Of a stretch of DNA of 64,000 nt, positions 47,600 to 59,030 are shown one piece after another. The stretch spans positions 1-64,000 of the forward strand of contig JAKOGI010001358.1 in assembly GCA_029747015.1 (NCBI GenBank), written 5' to 3'. This DNA is from Carnegiea gigantea. Its lineage: Eukaryota > Streptophyta > Magnoliopsida > Caryophyllales > Cactaceae. Position 1 is the first letter of the stretch, and each line of letters begins with the position of its first letter. The notes under the pieces were generated by a model that had not been told where the DNA came from, did not search any database, and saw only the letters and a list, made by a program, of their open reading frames with translations. The translations under genes and the position numbers were made by a program.

Positions 47600-49000
47600 A
47601 CCAGATACCAAATAGTTCACAATATCAACACAGTACAGGTCAGAATAGACTACAAACAAGCACTTATCAACAAAGCATTTAGAAATATGAGACTCAAATT
47701 GTGTATCACAAACAATTTTAGATAAATGGTCAACCACTAGGTTCTTAAGACATTTCTTAGCTCTAATCTCACAATCGAATTCTTACAGAAGGAAAATCTA
47801 TCTCGCAAGTCTAGGCTTAGCATCTTTCTTAGAGGGAAGATGCTTAAAGGCAGAATAGTTAGTACAAACAATAACATAAGACCCAATTAGATAGGCTCTA
47901 GACTTCTCAAAACTAGATACCACAGCCAATAATTCTTTCCAGTCATAATGTAGTTCAGCTCGACACCATTAAGGTGTAACTAGCGTAACAAATAACATGG
48001 GTTTCCCTATCGACACATTACCCTTAGACAACTCCAATAGCATAATTAGATATATTACACATTAACTCAAAGGGTTCTGCCTAGATGGGAGTTTTAAGAA
48101 TGAGAGAAGAGCTCAAGTCCTTTTTAAGCTTAATAAATGCCATATGACACTCCTTAGAGAAGCAAAATGGCACATCTGTAGTTAAAAGAGGTCAAAGGCT
48201 TGGCTATCTTACTAAAGCCTTTAATGAAATGATAATAAAAGTCAGCATGTCCAAGAAAAGACCTTAACTCTTTCACACAAGTGTGAAGGGGAAGATTATC
48301 AATCAAATTAGTCTTCACTTCATCAACTTTAATTCTATCTTTAGAAATAATATGTTCTAAGACTATTTCCTTTTTCCTTACAAAGTGAAATTTCATGCAA
48401 TTTTAGTCACAATTTTCTCCTTACACTTTTTCAACACTTTGCTCAGACTAGATAAACAATCATCTAATAAACACCCAAACATAGAGAAGTCATCCATGAG
48501 AATTTCCATGCAATGTTCAACTCAATTTGCGAAAATAGAAACCATGTACCTTTGAAAGGTAGAAGAGGCATAATAGAGTCCAAAGGGCATTCTCATAAAG
48601 GCATATGTATGAAAAAGACAAGTGAAAGCGACCTTCTCCTAATCCTAAAGAGCAATAGAGATTTGGATACAGCTACAACATCCATCCAAAAAGTAGTACA
48701 ATAAATGTCCAACTAATCTCCCTAATATCTTATCAAGGAAATGAAGAGGGAATATTATCTTTCCTAGTGATAGCATTCAATTTTCTATAGTCAATGTAAA
48801 TCCACCACTCAGACAGGACTTCAGAGGGAACTAGCTCATTATTGTCATTTCTAATCATGATAATATTGATCTTTTTAGGATAAACTTAAAGAGGACAAGC
48901 CCATTTACTAGCATAAATGGGATAAATAATCCCACTTTAGGACTTCCTCCCTAACTGCTTCCTACAAGGTTGGGTTCAAATGCCTTTGACAGTCATGGTA
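47600..49000 (-). pseudogene. D reverse transcriptase and RNase H
   Basis: RT, minus strand: IIMIRNDNNELVPSEVLSEW near 48800-48880, YIDYRKLNAITRKDN near 48760, and the catalytic box MEILMDDFSMFG near 48495. A frame at 48396-48154 has FHFVRKKEIVLEHIISKD and ELRSFLGHADFYYHFIKGFS, the end of RT. RNase H text is poor (about 47760-48100). Catalytic Asp-Asp is kept, but frames are broken by many changes. Confidence 0.75.
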
Positions 49001-49439
49001 GGTCTTATAAATGAATCCTATGTTGCACAATCAAAGGACTAATATGCTTTATATCCCTTAAAGTACAGCCTATGGCTTCCTTATTCTCTCTAAGTTAGAC
49101 AATCAATTTTTTCCCTTTCTCCCAATCTAAGTCAGAAGTAATAATCACTGGTCGGGTCCCAGAAATGAACACTTAAGAGAATTAGGAAGAGGTTTCAAGT
49201 CAAGAGATGTAATATAGGAATGACATTCAGTAACAAAAGCAAGCAAAGATTTAGAAATAGAGCACAATTCATTAAACTCAAATACATCATATTCAGGCTT
49301 ATCATTAATCAACAAAGACCCATCTTAGTAGGAAACACATCATCAAGCTTATCTTCAAAATAGAATCTTCCACCTAGTTATTTGTACAAGTCTCTATATC
49401 ATCAAATAGTGAAGACTATCTTTACAGATTAAAGATGTT

Positions 49440-49665
49440 TAACTCTAAAGCCATATTACAAAAAGGCAGTATCATAATTCCATTTCTATAGTTGATGATT
49501 GCATTTAAAGTAGCCAAGAAAGGATGCTATATAATAACAGAGATCTCATTAGCAACATTAGCCACTTGCTGAGTTTCAAGCACAACAAAGTCTACTAAGT
49601 AAATGAATTCACCCACCTTAATCATCACACCCTCTACTGCACCCCTTGGAAGCTTGGGCGATGGA
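49440..49665 (-). pseudogene. D protease, C-terminal half only
   Basis: Minus strand PKLPRGAVEGVMIKVGEFIY, then VDFVVLETQQ, HPFLATLNAIINYRNGIM and MALELNIFN. This is the region after the active site in Athila/Tat protease. The active-site half and all of gag are absent, and LTR sequence begins at 49674. Confidence 0.75.
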
Positions 49666-49673
49666 CCAAAATT

Positions 49674-52309
49674 TGCCATTATAGTGCAAGCATAAGCTTT
49701 TATCACCGTAATACTTCAGGGTTTCAATCTATAGAGATATGAAACTATGAAATAGACTTACTAGATTAGCATTAAAGACTTACTAACAAATGTATAAAAA
49801 TATATGTGGACCAAGTATATAAAATTAATACAACTACTACAGAACTATGACAAAATGCCAACAACAGTAGCCTTCATCATAATCAATATCGCAATAACCA
49901 AATCACCACTAAATCAGGTAAACATTCTCATAAGTTAACCCCGTGTGATTTGGGTTCCTTTTTAGTACCAAAACCAAAAGAAACAACAACTAATTTAAAC
50001 CATACCTTGGTAACTGATAGGCCCGCAAGTGCACGGTGCCATTGTAGCAAATCAAGGTCAATCCCAAATAGACTAGGTTGATCTATTGGGATATATTCCC
50101 TCAAAATACGCTAAGCAAATCCAAACTTTAGATTGATAAAAATACGAAGATAAGGAAACAACTATAACTAATTCAAGGGGTTTCAACTTGACAACTTCTA
50201 ATTCACTAATTTTAAATCAATTAAGGAGAAAAGGCCTAGGAATTCATGGAGATATGATAAGCAACTGGATCAAAATGACTAACATGTATCTTTTTTCTCT
50301 AATTGGATACTCTTGAGGAATTGCAGTCTATCCAAAATTTTAGTCTATTCTTTCGAACTCAACCAAATTTTCCTAAACTAAGCAAAAGTCGTTCTTTCGA
50401 ACTAATTTGTCTTAATCCAAGTTAATTATCTTAGATTACTTTCTAGTCCTCCTAACATGCAAATCTCTCTTTCGAGACGACGTTATGTTAGGTTTTATCA
50501 AGTAGTCAAATAATCAAATGTCACCTTTCAATTTTTCACCCGATTGTTTCAAGTGTGCAAGCAAATTTTGGCCATAAATCTACTCACAACATGATAATCA
50601 CTTGATAGAATGAAATCAAACCAATCATGAAGTAAACACAATTCTATAGATTAAAAATGATCCAACTATACTTTTATAAACTATCAAATCCCTAGACAAA
50701 AATTAAACTATTCACACATGATTAAATTAAACATCTAACTACTCTAAAATAATAAATCTAAAGAGAAAAGAGAAGAGAAGATAGAAGAGTTTGCTTAGCC
50801 AAAATGCATGCTTGAATCTTTCGATTGCAAAACTTGATCCCACGTCGTCGCTAACCTTCTTCTTCTACTTGCTCTCCCTCACTCTAAAATCAAAGCTAAA
50901 TCTCACTAGATGGTGGAAAGAATGATGGATTAGGATGATGTGTGTTAAAATAAGGGTGAGAGCCCCCTTTTTATAGCAAAGCTGCTGGAAGTCAAACAGC
51001 CACACATATAAATGACATTAAAAACTGTTTGGACGTTGAAAAGCCACGAGAAAATAAATAGCCTCGCGGGAAATAGAGACATCACAGACCGTGGCATCCA
51101 CCATGGGCAGATCATGGTGTCCACGACCTCGGTGTTCTTTTGTTCTTTTCTTTCTTCCATAGGCATGGTGACTGGGGGCATCTATGGTGAGTCATAAGGA
51201 TCACTTTTAAGTATGAATTCTTGATCAAAAAGATCTCAAAACCTGCAAAAGTCATCAAAACACTATAACCAAGTATAAAACGGGAAAAAGAGTACAACCT
51301 ATAAAATAAAGTACATAATTTTCCCTAAAAATGGAGGAAAATGACCCTACAATAATATATATGTTAAGCACTTATCAGTAATCCCAAAACCTATAATCAA
51401 TCAAAGTAAAACAGATCAATAACAAAAATGATAAGATCACAACAATTTGGGAAAGAAGTGAATAACAAATTCGAACAGTGTCAAAGAATATATCAAGAAC
51501 CAAGAATAGGTCATTTGCATTATTTAACAATGAATAATGAGGGGAACTGAGAATTAGGGCATGATAGAGAATAAAACAAGCAAACTAAATAGAGACTGAA
51601 ATTTGAGCCAAAAAAACTTCTAGATTCATCACCAAAACACAAATTTTCACTCAACAATTGAAACCTATAAATGATTACAATAATTTGTGAGTCTAGAACT
51701 AGATTTGAAACTAAAAAATCAACAAAAAAAGAAGAAAAAGAAACAAAACTATAACTACTACTCCTCCTTACCCCTACCTCCTACGACCTTGCTGCTACAA
51801 ATTATTGCAAAAATTGAAACCCTTATTGCCGTCAATCATCGAAACTAAGACCTTGTAACCATTCTTGTAATTGATTTAAATGCTTTTCTTAAATGCCCAA
51901 ATTGATGAGAAGGAAGGAAGTAATCACCGTAATTTATGTGGGTAAGAAAGATGGGCAAGTGATAGTAATAAATTGATAGTGAAGAGGAACGGTTAGGATG
52001 GTGTGAAAAAATAACGACGGGGTGAGGAATATCACATTGATTAGTAGCAGCAAAAGAAGAGGAAAGAGATGGTGAAGGGGAATGGGACTATTGGGCCAAA
52101 GGGAAAGACAAAACGAGTGGGTCCAATCTTTTCTTCTTTTAATTCAAGTCTAAACCACATTAATGTAGGCTATTTTATTCACATTTTCAAAATTTCCATA
52201 ACTTTTACAAAATAAATATTAATCACAATAAAAGTCTAATTTAGTGATTTATTTTGAGCAAATGTTAGATAATAAATGGTATAAAAACATATCATTTTTG
52301 GATTAAATA
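49674..52309 (-). repeat. D 5' LTR, split by solo LTR F2
   Basis: 49674-50014 and 51383-52309 together match 14477-15757. Ends ...TTGGATTAAATA where the other copy has TTGGATTTAACA. The interrupting sequence 50015-51377 is a separate LTR. Confidence 0.78.
50015..51377 (-). repeat. Solo LTR F2 (Athila-like)
   Basis: 1363 bp, TGATAGGCCCGCAAG ... GCACTTATCA, with no interior. Flanks GTAAC (50010-50014) and GTAAT (51378-51382) match at 4 of 5 bases. Its right end and several inner blocks (for example TTTCGAACTAATTTGTCTTAAT near 50395) resemble the F1 LTR. Orientation is taken from F1. A solo LTR forms by recombination between the two LTRs of one element. Confidence 0.8.
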
Positions 52310-53167
52310 GTAACTTATAGAAACATGTTCCTATTTATGACCTTGGCGGATAACGGATCATAAGTTAATATATGCCCACTAAAAATAGTGAAAAAGTTAG
52401 ACATAATTGAAGTAGACATGAGTCTTCAAACCAAGGCTTACAAGCCTATGATAGTACTCATAAGACAGTTTCAGGGACTGCCGCTCTCAACGTAGCGATT
52501 GGAGGATTAAACCTCCTTGCCAAGCCTAATAAAGATTTTGGTTTTAAGACTAAATTGCTCTTTGTGCTTGGGGAAGTGTCTTCTGCTTTTCTCAAACCAG
52601 TTTCTGCTGAAACTGATGTAGTCAACAAGATTTTAATAAAATAAGTCTTTTTTAGTATGGTTCGTGCTTGTGCACCAAATAAGGAATTTATCCCCCTGAC
52701 GCACTTAATGAATAACGAACAAGATCATATTAAAATTGTTATCTTTGAAGAAAGAAAAACGGTAAATGTTGAACTAATGAGGAACCAAAGGAGCTCAAAT
52801 TGGGTTAATCTTGGATTCCTGGGGAGGAAGAGCAATTCACTCACCTCCAAAAAGGATTTAAGGATGTTTTTGCATGATCTTACAAAGATATGCCTGACAT
52901 AGACCGAGAAATCGTCGAGTATACAATACTATTATATTCATACGTAAAGCTTGTAAAGAAGAAATTTCTCCAAATGAAATCCAAATGGGCCCTAAAAATA
53001 AAGCAACAAATACAAAAACAATTAGATGTCGGCTTTCTAAGTGTATCTAACTATGCTTAATGTGTAGTCAACATCATTCGTGCCTAAGAAACATGGATAA
53101 GTCCACATGTTCATAGACTTCCAAGATTTAAACAAGGCAAGAGCCAAGGACGACTTTCCTTTACTAG
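52310..53167 (+). pseudogene. Element E protease active site and start of RT
   Basis: Plus strand resumes E after D. DNGS near 52352 is the protease active site, followed after one stop by VNICPLKIVKKLDI, then EVDMSLQTKAYKPM. At 52840-53160 the RT start is readable in shifting frames: GFKDVFA, SYKDMPDIDREIV, KWALKIKQQIQKQL, GFLSVSNY, and KDDFPL at the end. These match the N-terminal RT of Tat/Ogre elements. The frame breaks off at 53167, where G begins. Confidence 0.72.
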
Positions 53168-55799
53168 TGACACTTTGAAAATCCTAATTCATTACTATTC
53201 TAATCTTTAGCCTATTTAATGCAACGAAAAATAATGCAGTGTGCGTTACTACTGTATTTCATTATGATAATACAAGGCAAAATGAAATTTATTAAAATAA
53301 TTAAATAAAATCCAAAGTCAACAATCAAAAGTCTATGGTCAAGCCTAGTCAACTACAGGTCCAACATTTATTCCATGCTAACAAAAGTTTGACTGGAGCT
53401 TCTAATATGACTTTTCTCATACACCATTCCCATGCAGCATATTAGTGTCTGAAAGCAAAATATTTCAAACAGTAAGACGGAGCTCAAGAGTACATATCTC
53501 TTAACAGCAGAATACTATTAAAATTTATTTCAAACATTTAGGGATGAGAGAGAAACATTGAAACAATTTGAAATTCCCGGCCATTTTAAGATTTTTAAAC
53601 TGCAAATTTTTAGACATTATTCGAAATCCAAAAACGTAGTTTAGTTAATAGTGAGCAATCCCACCAGAGAGTCTTATGGCCTTCTGTCGATCAACCTCAC
53701 TGGTTACCAGAACCCTTGTTGGCATACGTTTGTCTGCAATGGCACGTATCTGAACAGTCAAATGTTATAACTCATGGAGACTAACTTATCTCTATACCAA
53801 AGTAAACCTAACCTGATTTCGGAGGACCTCCCGCAAACTCTCCTTACTCTTTCATTTTAGGATTTATAAATAGATTCATTTAACTCCTAATAAGTCCAAC
53901 CTATCTTAGTTAAAACTTCTATTAATTTAGCAAAACCACTTTCAAACATGAACTGCTTAAGTACAAATATTCAATCGCAACCATATTACACATTCAGAAA
54001 TTCATAAAATCACATACCGTAAGTTTACTTATGAAGTTCCCTTTGTACATAAGGTCAAACAAATGATTTATAAACAACCAAAACACATTTTAAAAGGGCA
54101 ATCAAGGATGATTAATCCATAGACATTAACAACCTAACTTGAGCCCGTTTCTAGATTGTTAGGCCTAAACAATAAAATAAAAATGTTACCACATGGGCTA
54201 ACTCAGGGGGAGTCTTACACACCAAACATAAGATCTTTCAACCAGAAAGCCTAGAAAGCCACTAAGGTCACATGACCATAGCTAATACCCCTAAACACCA
54301 TTTTTTAAGTATCTAATAAATTTTTAAAAGCTCTTTTACTTAAAAAATGTTATTATTGAAATTTAAACCAATTAGGGCTTGTGAGCAGTGTCAAGTTAGT
54401 TTTTCGACCTAAATGGCAGGGCCTATAACATTACACAAAAATATCAAATAAAGGAGAATGAGTAGAATATGTAAAGCTCTTCATGCCTATTATAACTTTC
54501 ATTTTATGTCTAATCACAAATAACCATAGCAACTGTCTCAAAAATTCATGTTTTTCTATGTGGTTAGTTTCATTTTAGAGCTACGCATTCACGAGAGAAA
54601 ATTCATTTCTTCCTCTTTTTAAGCCTAAGATTGACAATTCAAAAATATTATTAAATAAACTCATACATCTACATAACTAAATTATTTTGTGATTTTTACC
54701 TAGGTATACAATTCTAGATTATTCCTTAAAGTCGGGTCAGTGCAGGTCCAATTTCTAGTCACACCAAAATTCATAATTCTTTCATAAGATAGTGTACCCA
54801 TCCAGTTCATATAACATGAAATCTAATCAACCACTTACATCATATACTTCAATAGAAACCTAGCAAAATTAAATCAAGCCCAAGGATGACATAAGAAACA
54901 AGCAATTAGGGCTATTATTTGATGTAGACATGGATAAGTTATGAGGCGTGGGTGTATTTTTAAGTAGCCCAAAGATCTAAAAATTTGGTTTGCAAACGTA
55001 TAAAAAAAACGATGCATCAATGGCTAAGAAATAAATCAAAGTTGTATTCAATTTTTTTTATTTTTAAAACATGATGAGATCAAAAACTCTAAATGTCTAA
55101 CCAAAAGAATCATGAGGAAATAGAGGTTGTGGTGATGGGTGGGGTGGCCAGCGGTGGAGGAAATGGCAGTGGACAGGCAGCACTGGTAGTAGCTGTATAG
55201 CATTGGTTATGCTGGTGGAAGCGAGAGTGATTAATAGTGAGAGTTATGTGTGTGTGTGATAGAGATAGACGGACACAGAGAGAAGATGTCATGATATAGG
55301 GAGGCACATTGCACGTAAAAAAAAGACTCAAGCAATTCTTTTCCCGTTGGCTAGTAAAGGAGGAAAGAGAGAGATTCGTGAGTTTGATTTAGAGGCAACT
55401 TGAAGGTTTGGGAGATTTTTAATATCCCTTCTAAAATGCTAGGCAATTCAAACTTAAATTTCGAAATTTATAAGGGGATGCTCAAAAATAAAATTATGGC
55501 TTTTGGTTAAATAAGATTAATAATTTCTTTATTAAAAGCTTTGGACTGGACTAAAAATAGAGAATTTTGGGCTTGGTCCAAAGTCCTAAATTATATGAAC
55601 ACTAGATGCAACAATTGCTACCTACAAGCTCAAGCGACGAACGATAAATTTTTGAAATTACAAATCACCTTAATTATTCTGTGAGAATTATAAATATGAA
55701 TTTTTGAGATTTTATATTCTATCCTCCTTGTAAAAATTTTCATCGTCGAAATTTCACAATTGAATCAATCATAAACATCTAAATTTTTAGTGTTTTACA
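53168..55799 (-). repeat. Element G: probable Tekay/Del-type 3' LTR
   Basis: Plus-strand ends TGACAC ... GTTTTACA give TG...CA borders of about 2.6 kb. On the minus strand it starts TGTAAAACACTAAAAATTT, close to the TGTAA-type starts of Tekay/Del LTRs, and integrase of that lineage lies just to the right. No partner LTR was found in the window, so the left edge is inferred from where E ends. A short exon-like stretch lies inside (53643-53757). Confidence 0.45.
53643..53757 (-). other. Exon-like open stretch inside LTR G
   Basis: On the minus strand, CTGTTCAG is followed by about 34 clean codons (IRAIADKRMPTRVLV... ending SGGIAHY) and a TAA stop. It has the look of a last coding exon behind a splice acceptor. 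I do not recognise the protein. It could be a captured gene piece or chance. Confidence 0.3.
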
Positions 55800-56041
55800 T
55801 CTCACCCTACTTAAAATAGGTTTCGTCCCCAAAACTTATTAGAGATCAAATCTTCTCTACTGATTCCTACGTTGGCCTAATTGTGGTGTTGTTAGTCCAA
55901 AGGACCTACATAAGTGAAACCACTTTATTGCAAAGTTGTTTCTCTCTGTAGTCTAAGATATTGATTGCTTGCTCCTCGTGGCTAAGTCTTTGAGGAGCTA
56001 TAGAGGTTTTGGCTTAACCATATAAGTAGGATTAGTAATGT

Positions 56042-56900
56042 ATTTTCACAATTAGGACAAGTGAAATATACAATGGACTCTTAAGAGTTCCTCTGGTAGT
56101 TGTAACCAATATACTGCTTCTCCCATCCACTCTGTGTATGAACCAATATACCCTAGGGTAAGCTTTCCTGATTCCCTAAATCGCATGACACCCTTTGTGG
56201 GCAAGACTCTTCGGAAAACTTGGTCTCGACCCTTAAATTCCAAAGGTCTCTGTCGCTTGCTTATGTTGCTCTTTCGATAGCTCTGAGTTGCCTTCATCCT
56301 CTCTTAGATCACTCGTACCTTCTTTATGGTTGGATGAATCAGTTCAGGTCCTATGGTGAATGCACCATCAATCTCTTGTTGGCATGAGGGGTTCTGCATT
56401 TCCCACAATAAAAAAAAAAATCATCACTTATGCTATGAATAATGTCGTGAAAAACCTAAAATAATGGAAAATTTTAAACCTTACAATGGGAAAAATTTTG
56501 CTTCTATGTACACATGTATCTGAAAAAACCATTGTGCCACACTCACTTGTGTCACGAGCCTTATTCAACCTATTCTCACGACAAAGTGTCATTGCCATGA
56601 GAATTTACACTCATGCCACAAATCTGACCATGATACAAGGGTCAATTTGCTATAGTGGATCCTATGATACAAGGCTTTAAATGGAGATCCTTCTGTGCTA
56701 GAATTGTTATTGTTATTATAAGAGGAGTCGATTAGTGCTAACTTCTCATCCCATGCCTTCTTTCATCCAATGTACGAGCTGAAAGTATGCCCTCTAACAC
56801 CCGAGTTGTTTGTTTCATCTACCCCTTAGTCATTAGGTCAAATGCAAAAATGAAGTTTAGCTTTATCTGAGAAGCCTCTTGGAGTTTTCACCAAAGCAAT
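56042..56900 (-). pseudogene. Element G integrase remnants
   Basis: A minus-strand frame of 81 codons (56297-56052) reads MKATQSYRKSNISKRQRPLEF, VFRRVLPTKGVMRF, GKLTLGYIGSY and a VHCIFHLS end, the integrase C-terminal region of Tekay/Del chromoviruses. Upstream after a stop, GPELIHPTIKKVRVI (about 56300-56350) belongs to the same protein. A second block at about 56700-56900 has KLNFIFAFDLMTKG and TTRVLEGILSARTL, matching the core around the catalytic Glu. About 290 bp of unrelated AT-rich sequence separates the blocks. Confidence 0.72.
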
Positions 56901-58040
56901 GCCTCATACCTCATGCCAAAAGCATAGCACAATGCACAATCAGCTAAACTTTTGTAGGTTGGCATGAGCAAACATACCTTAGGCTTAGGCATAGTAGGCG
57001 AAGCTTGGTGCTAGCTTGTGGATGAATATGCAATTCGTGACCCTCTTGGTTGGCAGTACCTTCAGGAGTACATTACTTCATATTGTGGTCCCATTTTATT
57101 ATATTACATAAGCGGTTACGCGTAACTACTGCATAGCTCTTACTAGTAGATGGACTAGTTCCTCCTTTACCCTTAGTTCATCAAAATGTGTTCATTAAGA
57201 TCTCTAGCTCATTAAGCAATAGAGCTCAATCATTCTTAGTTCATTATGAAATCGTTAAACTTCAGCCAACTTGTACATATATACCTAGAATTATATGCAA
57301 TATAATAAGCTTCTTCCTGAATGTATTTTGCCCCTCCAAACATTCTTTAGATATTCACGCTGGTTATCTACCAAGGGTTAAGCTAGCCAACCTATGCTCA
57401 ATTCAAATGATGAAACCCAAAAATATAATAAATGAAATTTAAAATTGTAACCGAATAACATATATTTCAATAGGTCACTATAATTGTCATTTCCTCATAC
57501 CCAAGTCTATCTTCATACTTTCTTATTATTTTTTCAGTTATTTCTTTAATTGTTTCAGTCACGAGCTTCATGGACATGTTCATCAAAATGAGGAAACCTA
57601 ATGTTGTCAAACCCATGTATAACCACATAACATGACTAAAGTAAGAGAACCTAGTTGCATAAATAATAATGAAAATTCCCAATAAGCTCACCATAAGATA
57701 TGCCAGACCATTATAACTCACCCCTAAGACCTAGTGTGGTCCTAATCTTTTTCACAAAATGGGAGGATGGAGGGTCATTAGGTTAAAATCAATAACATCA
57801 AATTGCAAATAGATATCATAAGAGAAATATGAGGCTTAAAATTAATGCAAGCAGATAAATAAATGATGGCATTCATGTCAAGTGCACATGTAACTATAAC
57901 TGGAAGATAAAATTATAAGTACAAATGGTAATAACTCAAGAGTTACCAAAGCAAAAGTAATTCCAAAGGAAGCATAAGGACTATCAACCAAATTCAAAGT
58001 TTAAATACAAGGGTTAACAAATCGATTCAATAAGCATACT
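56901..58040. other. No recognisable gene
   Basis: An 84-codon minus-strand frame (57721-57467) has hydrophobic stretches that could span a membrane, but it matches no family I know and has no context to support it. The rest is AT-rich. It may be more of element G, decayed beyond recognition. Confidence 0.4.
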
Positions 58041-58172
58041 CATCCCAAACATACGAGAAGGCAAATAATGAGATTACAAGTTAAAGGCTTAATCCCAAAC
58101 ATACGAGATAGGTGTTAATGCCATAAACATAAGCATCAAATGAACATATAAGATTACAAGTTAAAGGCCTAA
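58041..58172 (+). repeat. Short direct duplication
   Basis: ATCCCAAACATACGAGA at about 58042 and 58091, each followed by AGATTACAAGTTAAAGGC (about 58070 and 58148). A small local duplication with an insertion in the second copy. Confidence 0.6.
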
Positions 58173-58614
58173 TGCAACAAGTACATGAAATAAAGTAAGG
58201 GATCACAAAGTTCCAACATGATATATGGCGCCATTTACAAGAAAGACGAAGATATCAACAGCAAAATAATGAATGTTATTCCGAGAATGGAACTAATTGC
58301 AATAGGGTTAGAAAGAAGTTATTTAGGTAAGGTAGAAAATATTAGAACAAAAATGGTGAAAGATTTTAGAGAATGGTAAGTACATAGATTACAAAGGTGA
58401 TTATAAGCCCGCCTAGGTAACATGCCATAGGGGTCACTCACCCTTCCCCTCATGGTACTAACTAACTAAATGTCATTTCTTATCTAAAACTATCTACTTT
58501 AACTCCACACCCTTTATATCAATTTTATTCTCAAAATTACCTAAAATTAATCAATTCAACTAGTCTAGGTCAACTATTAAATCCTAATAACACTTAAGGT
58601 AGAGAAATTTAGCA
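58173..58614. other. No gene seen
   Basis: AT-rich sequence leading into the minisatellite. No element edge or reading frame could be supported. Confidence 0.4.
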
Positions 58615-59030
58615 GATCTTTCACCAGTCCAGGAATGATGAATTGTGATCTTTCGTTGGTCTAATGGCCCTTTCATCGGTCTAGTGGGCCTTTTCCCAAT
58701 CTAGTAGTTTTTTAGCTGTTGACCTTTTGTCGGTCTACTAATTTCGAATTTTTGATCTTTTGTCGATCTAACTCTTCGTAATTGTTGACCTTTCATGGGT
58801 CTGAGCAAACCTTTCAGGTTCTGAATTATTGACTTTTGTCGATCTAGCAGATTGTTCATTGGTCTAAGAGTTATGATTTGTTGATCTTTCTATGGTCTAA
58901 CGGTTATAAGTAGTGGACCTTTCGCTGATCTAGCGGTTTTAAATTTTTTATCTTTCGACGATATAGTGAACCCCTTTGTTTGTTTAGCGAACCTTTTACT
59001 GGTCTAGCAGATCTTGAATTGTGAAATGTC
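58615..59030. repeat. Degenerate minisatellite with GGTCTA core
   Basis: Around a dozen imperfect copies of a unit with a core like CTTTCGTCGGTCTAGCGG, often followed by TTTTGAATTGTTGA. Spacing alternates between about 20 and 40 bp. No open frame. Such arrays often sit in LTRs or untranslated regions of large elements. Confidence 0.75.

Larger units (their letters stand above)
14477..52309 (-). mobile_element. Element D: old Athila/Tat-type Ty3/Gypsy, split by C
   Basis: Minus-strand element with LTRs at 14477-15757 and 49674-52309 (the latter split by solo LTR F2). Pol domains read right to left: protease C-terminal half, RT, RNase H, integrase. The gag gene, the N-terminal half of protease and the primer site are missing: the 5' LTR abuts protease sequence near 49665. 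The interior is split by C between 17166 and 46145. LTRs differ by roughly 20% in the stretches compared. Flanks ATAGC (14472-14476) and GTAAC (52310-52314) agree at 3 of 5 positions, both differences being transitions. D lies inside the protease region of E. Confidence 0.75.
4137..53167 (+). mobile_element. Element E: decayed Tat-like Ty3/Gypsy, host of the nested stack
   Basis: Three plus-strand pieces read in order as one gag-protease-RT polyprotein: 4137-4798 (gag core), 13578-14476 (gag zinc knuckle and start of protease) and 52310-53167 (protease active site and start of RT). The gaps are filled by minus-strand elements F1 and D. The gag knuckle C-x2-H-x4-H-x4-C and the protease DNGS motif are typical of the Tat/Ogre group as I know it. 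Each piece has stops and probable frameshifts. The 3' part ends abruptly inside RT at 53167, where LTR-like sequence G begins. No LTR of E was recognised. Strand, order and continuity are read from sequence; the clade is from family knowledge. Confidence 0.7.

Noticed and set aside
55110..55331. His/Thr/Pro-rich 73-codon frame on the minus strand
   Set aside because: Low-complexity composition inside the putative LTR G, no family features.
57467..57721. Small membrane protein gene (84 codons, minus strand)
   Set aside because: Two hydrophobic stretches only, no family resemblance, no regulatory context, AT-rich DNA where such frames arise by chance.
58615..59030. CRISPR array
   Set aside because: Units are degenerate with irregular spacing, no conserved repeat/unique spacer pattern, and the DNA is plant nuclear.
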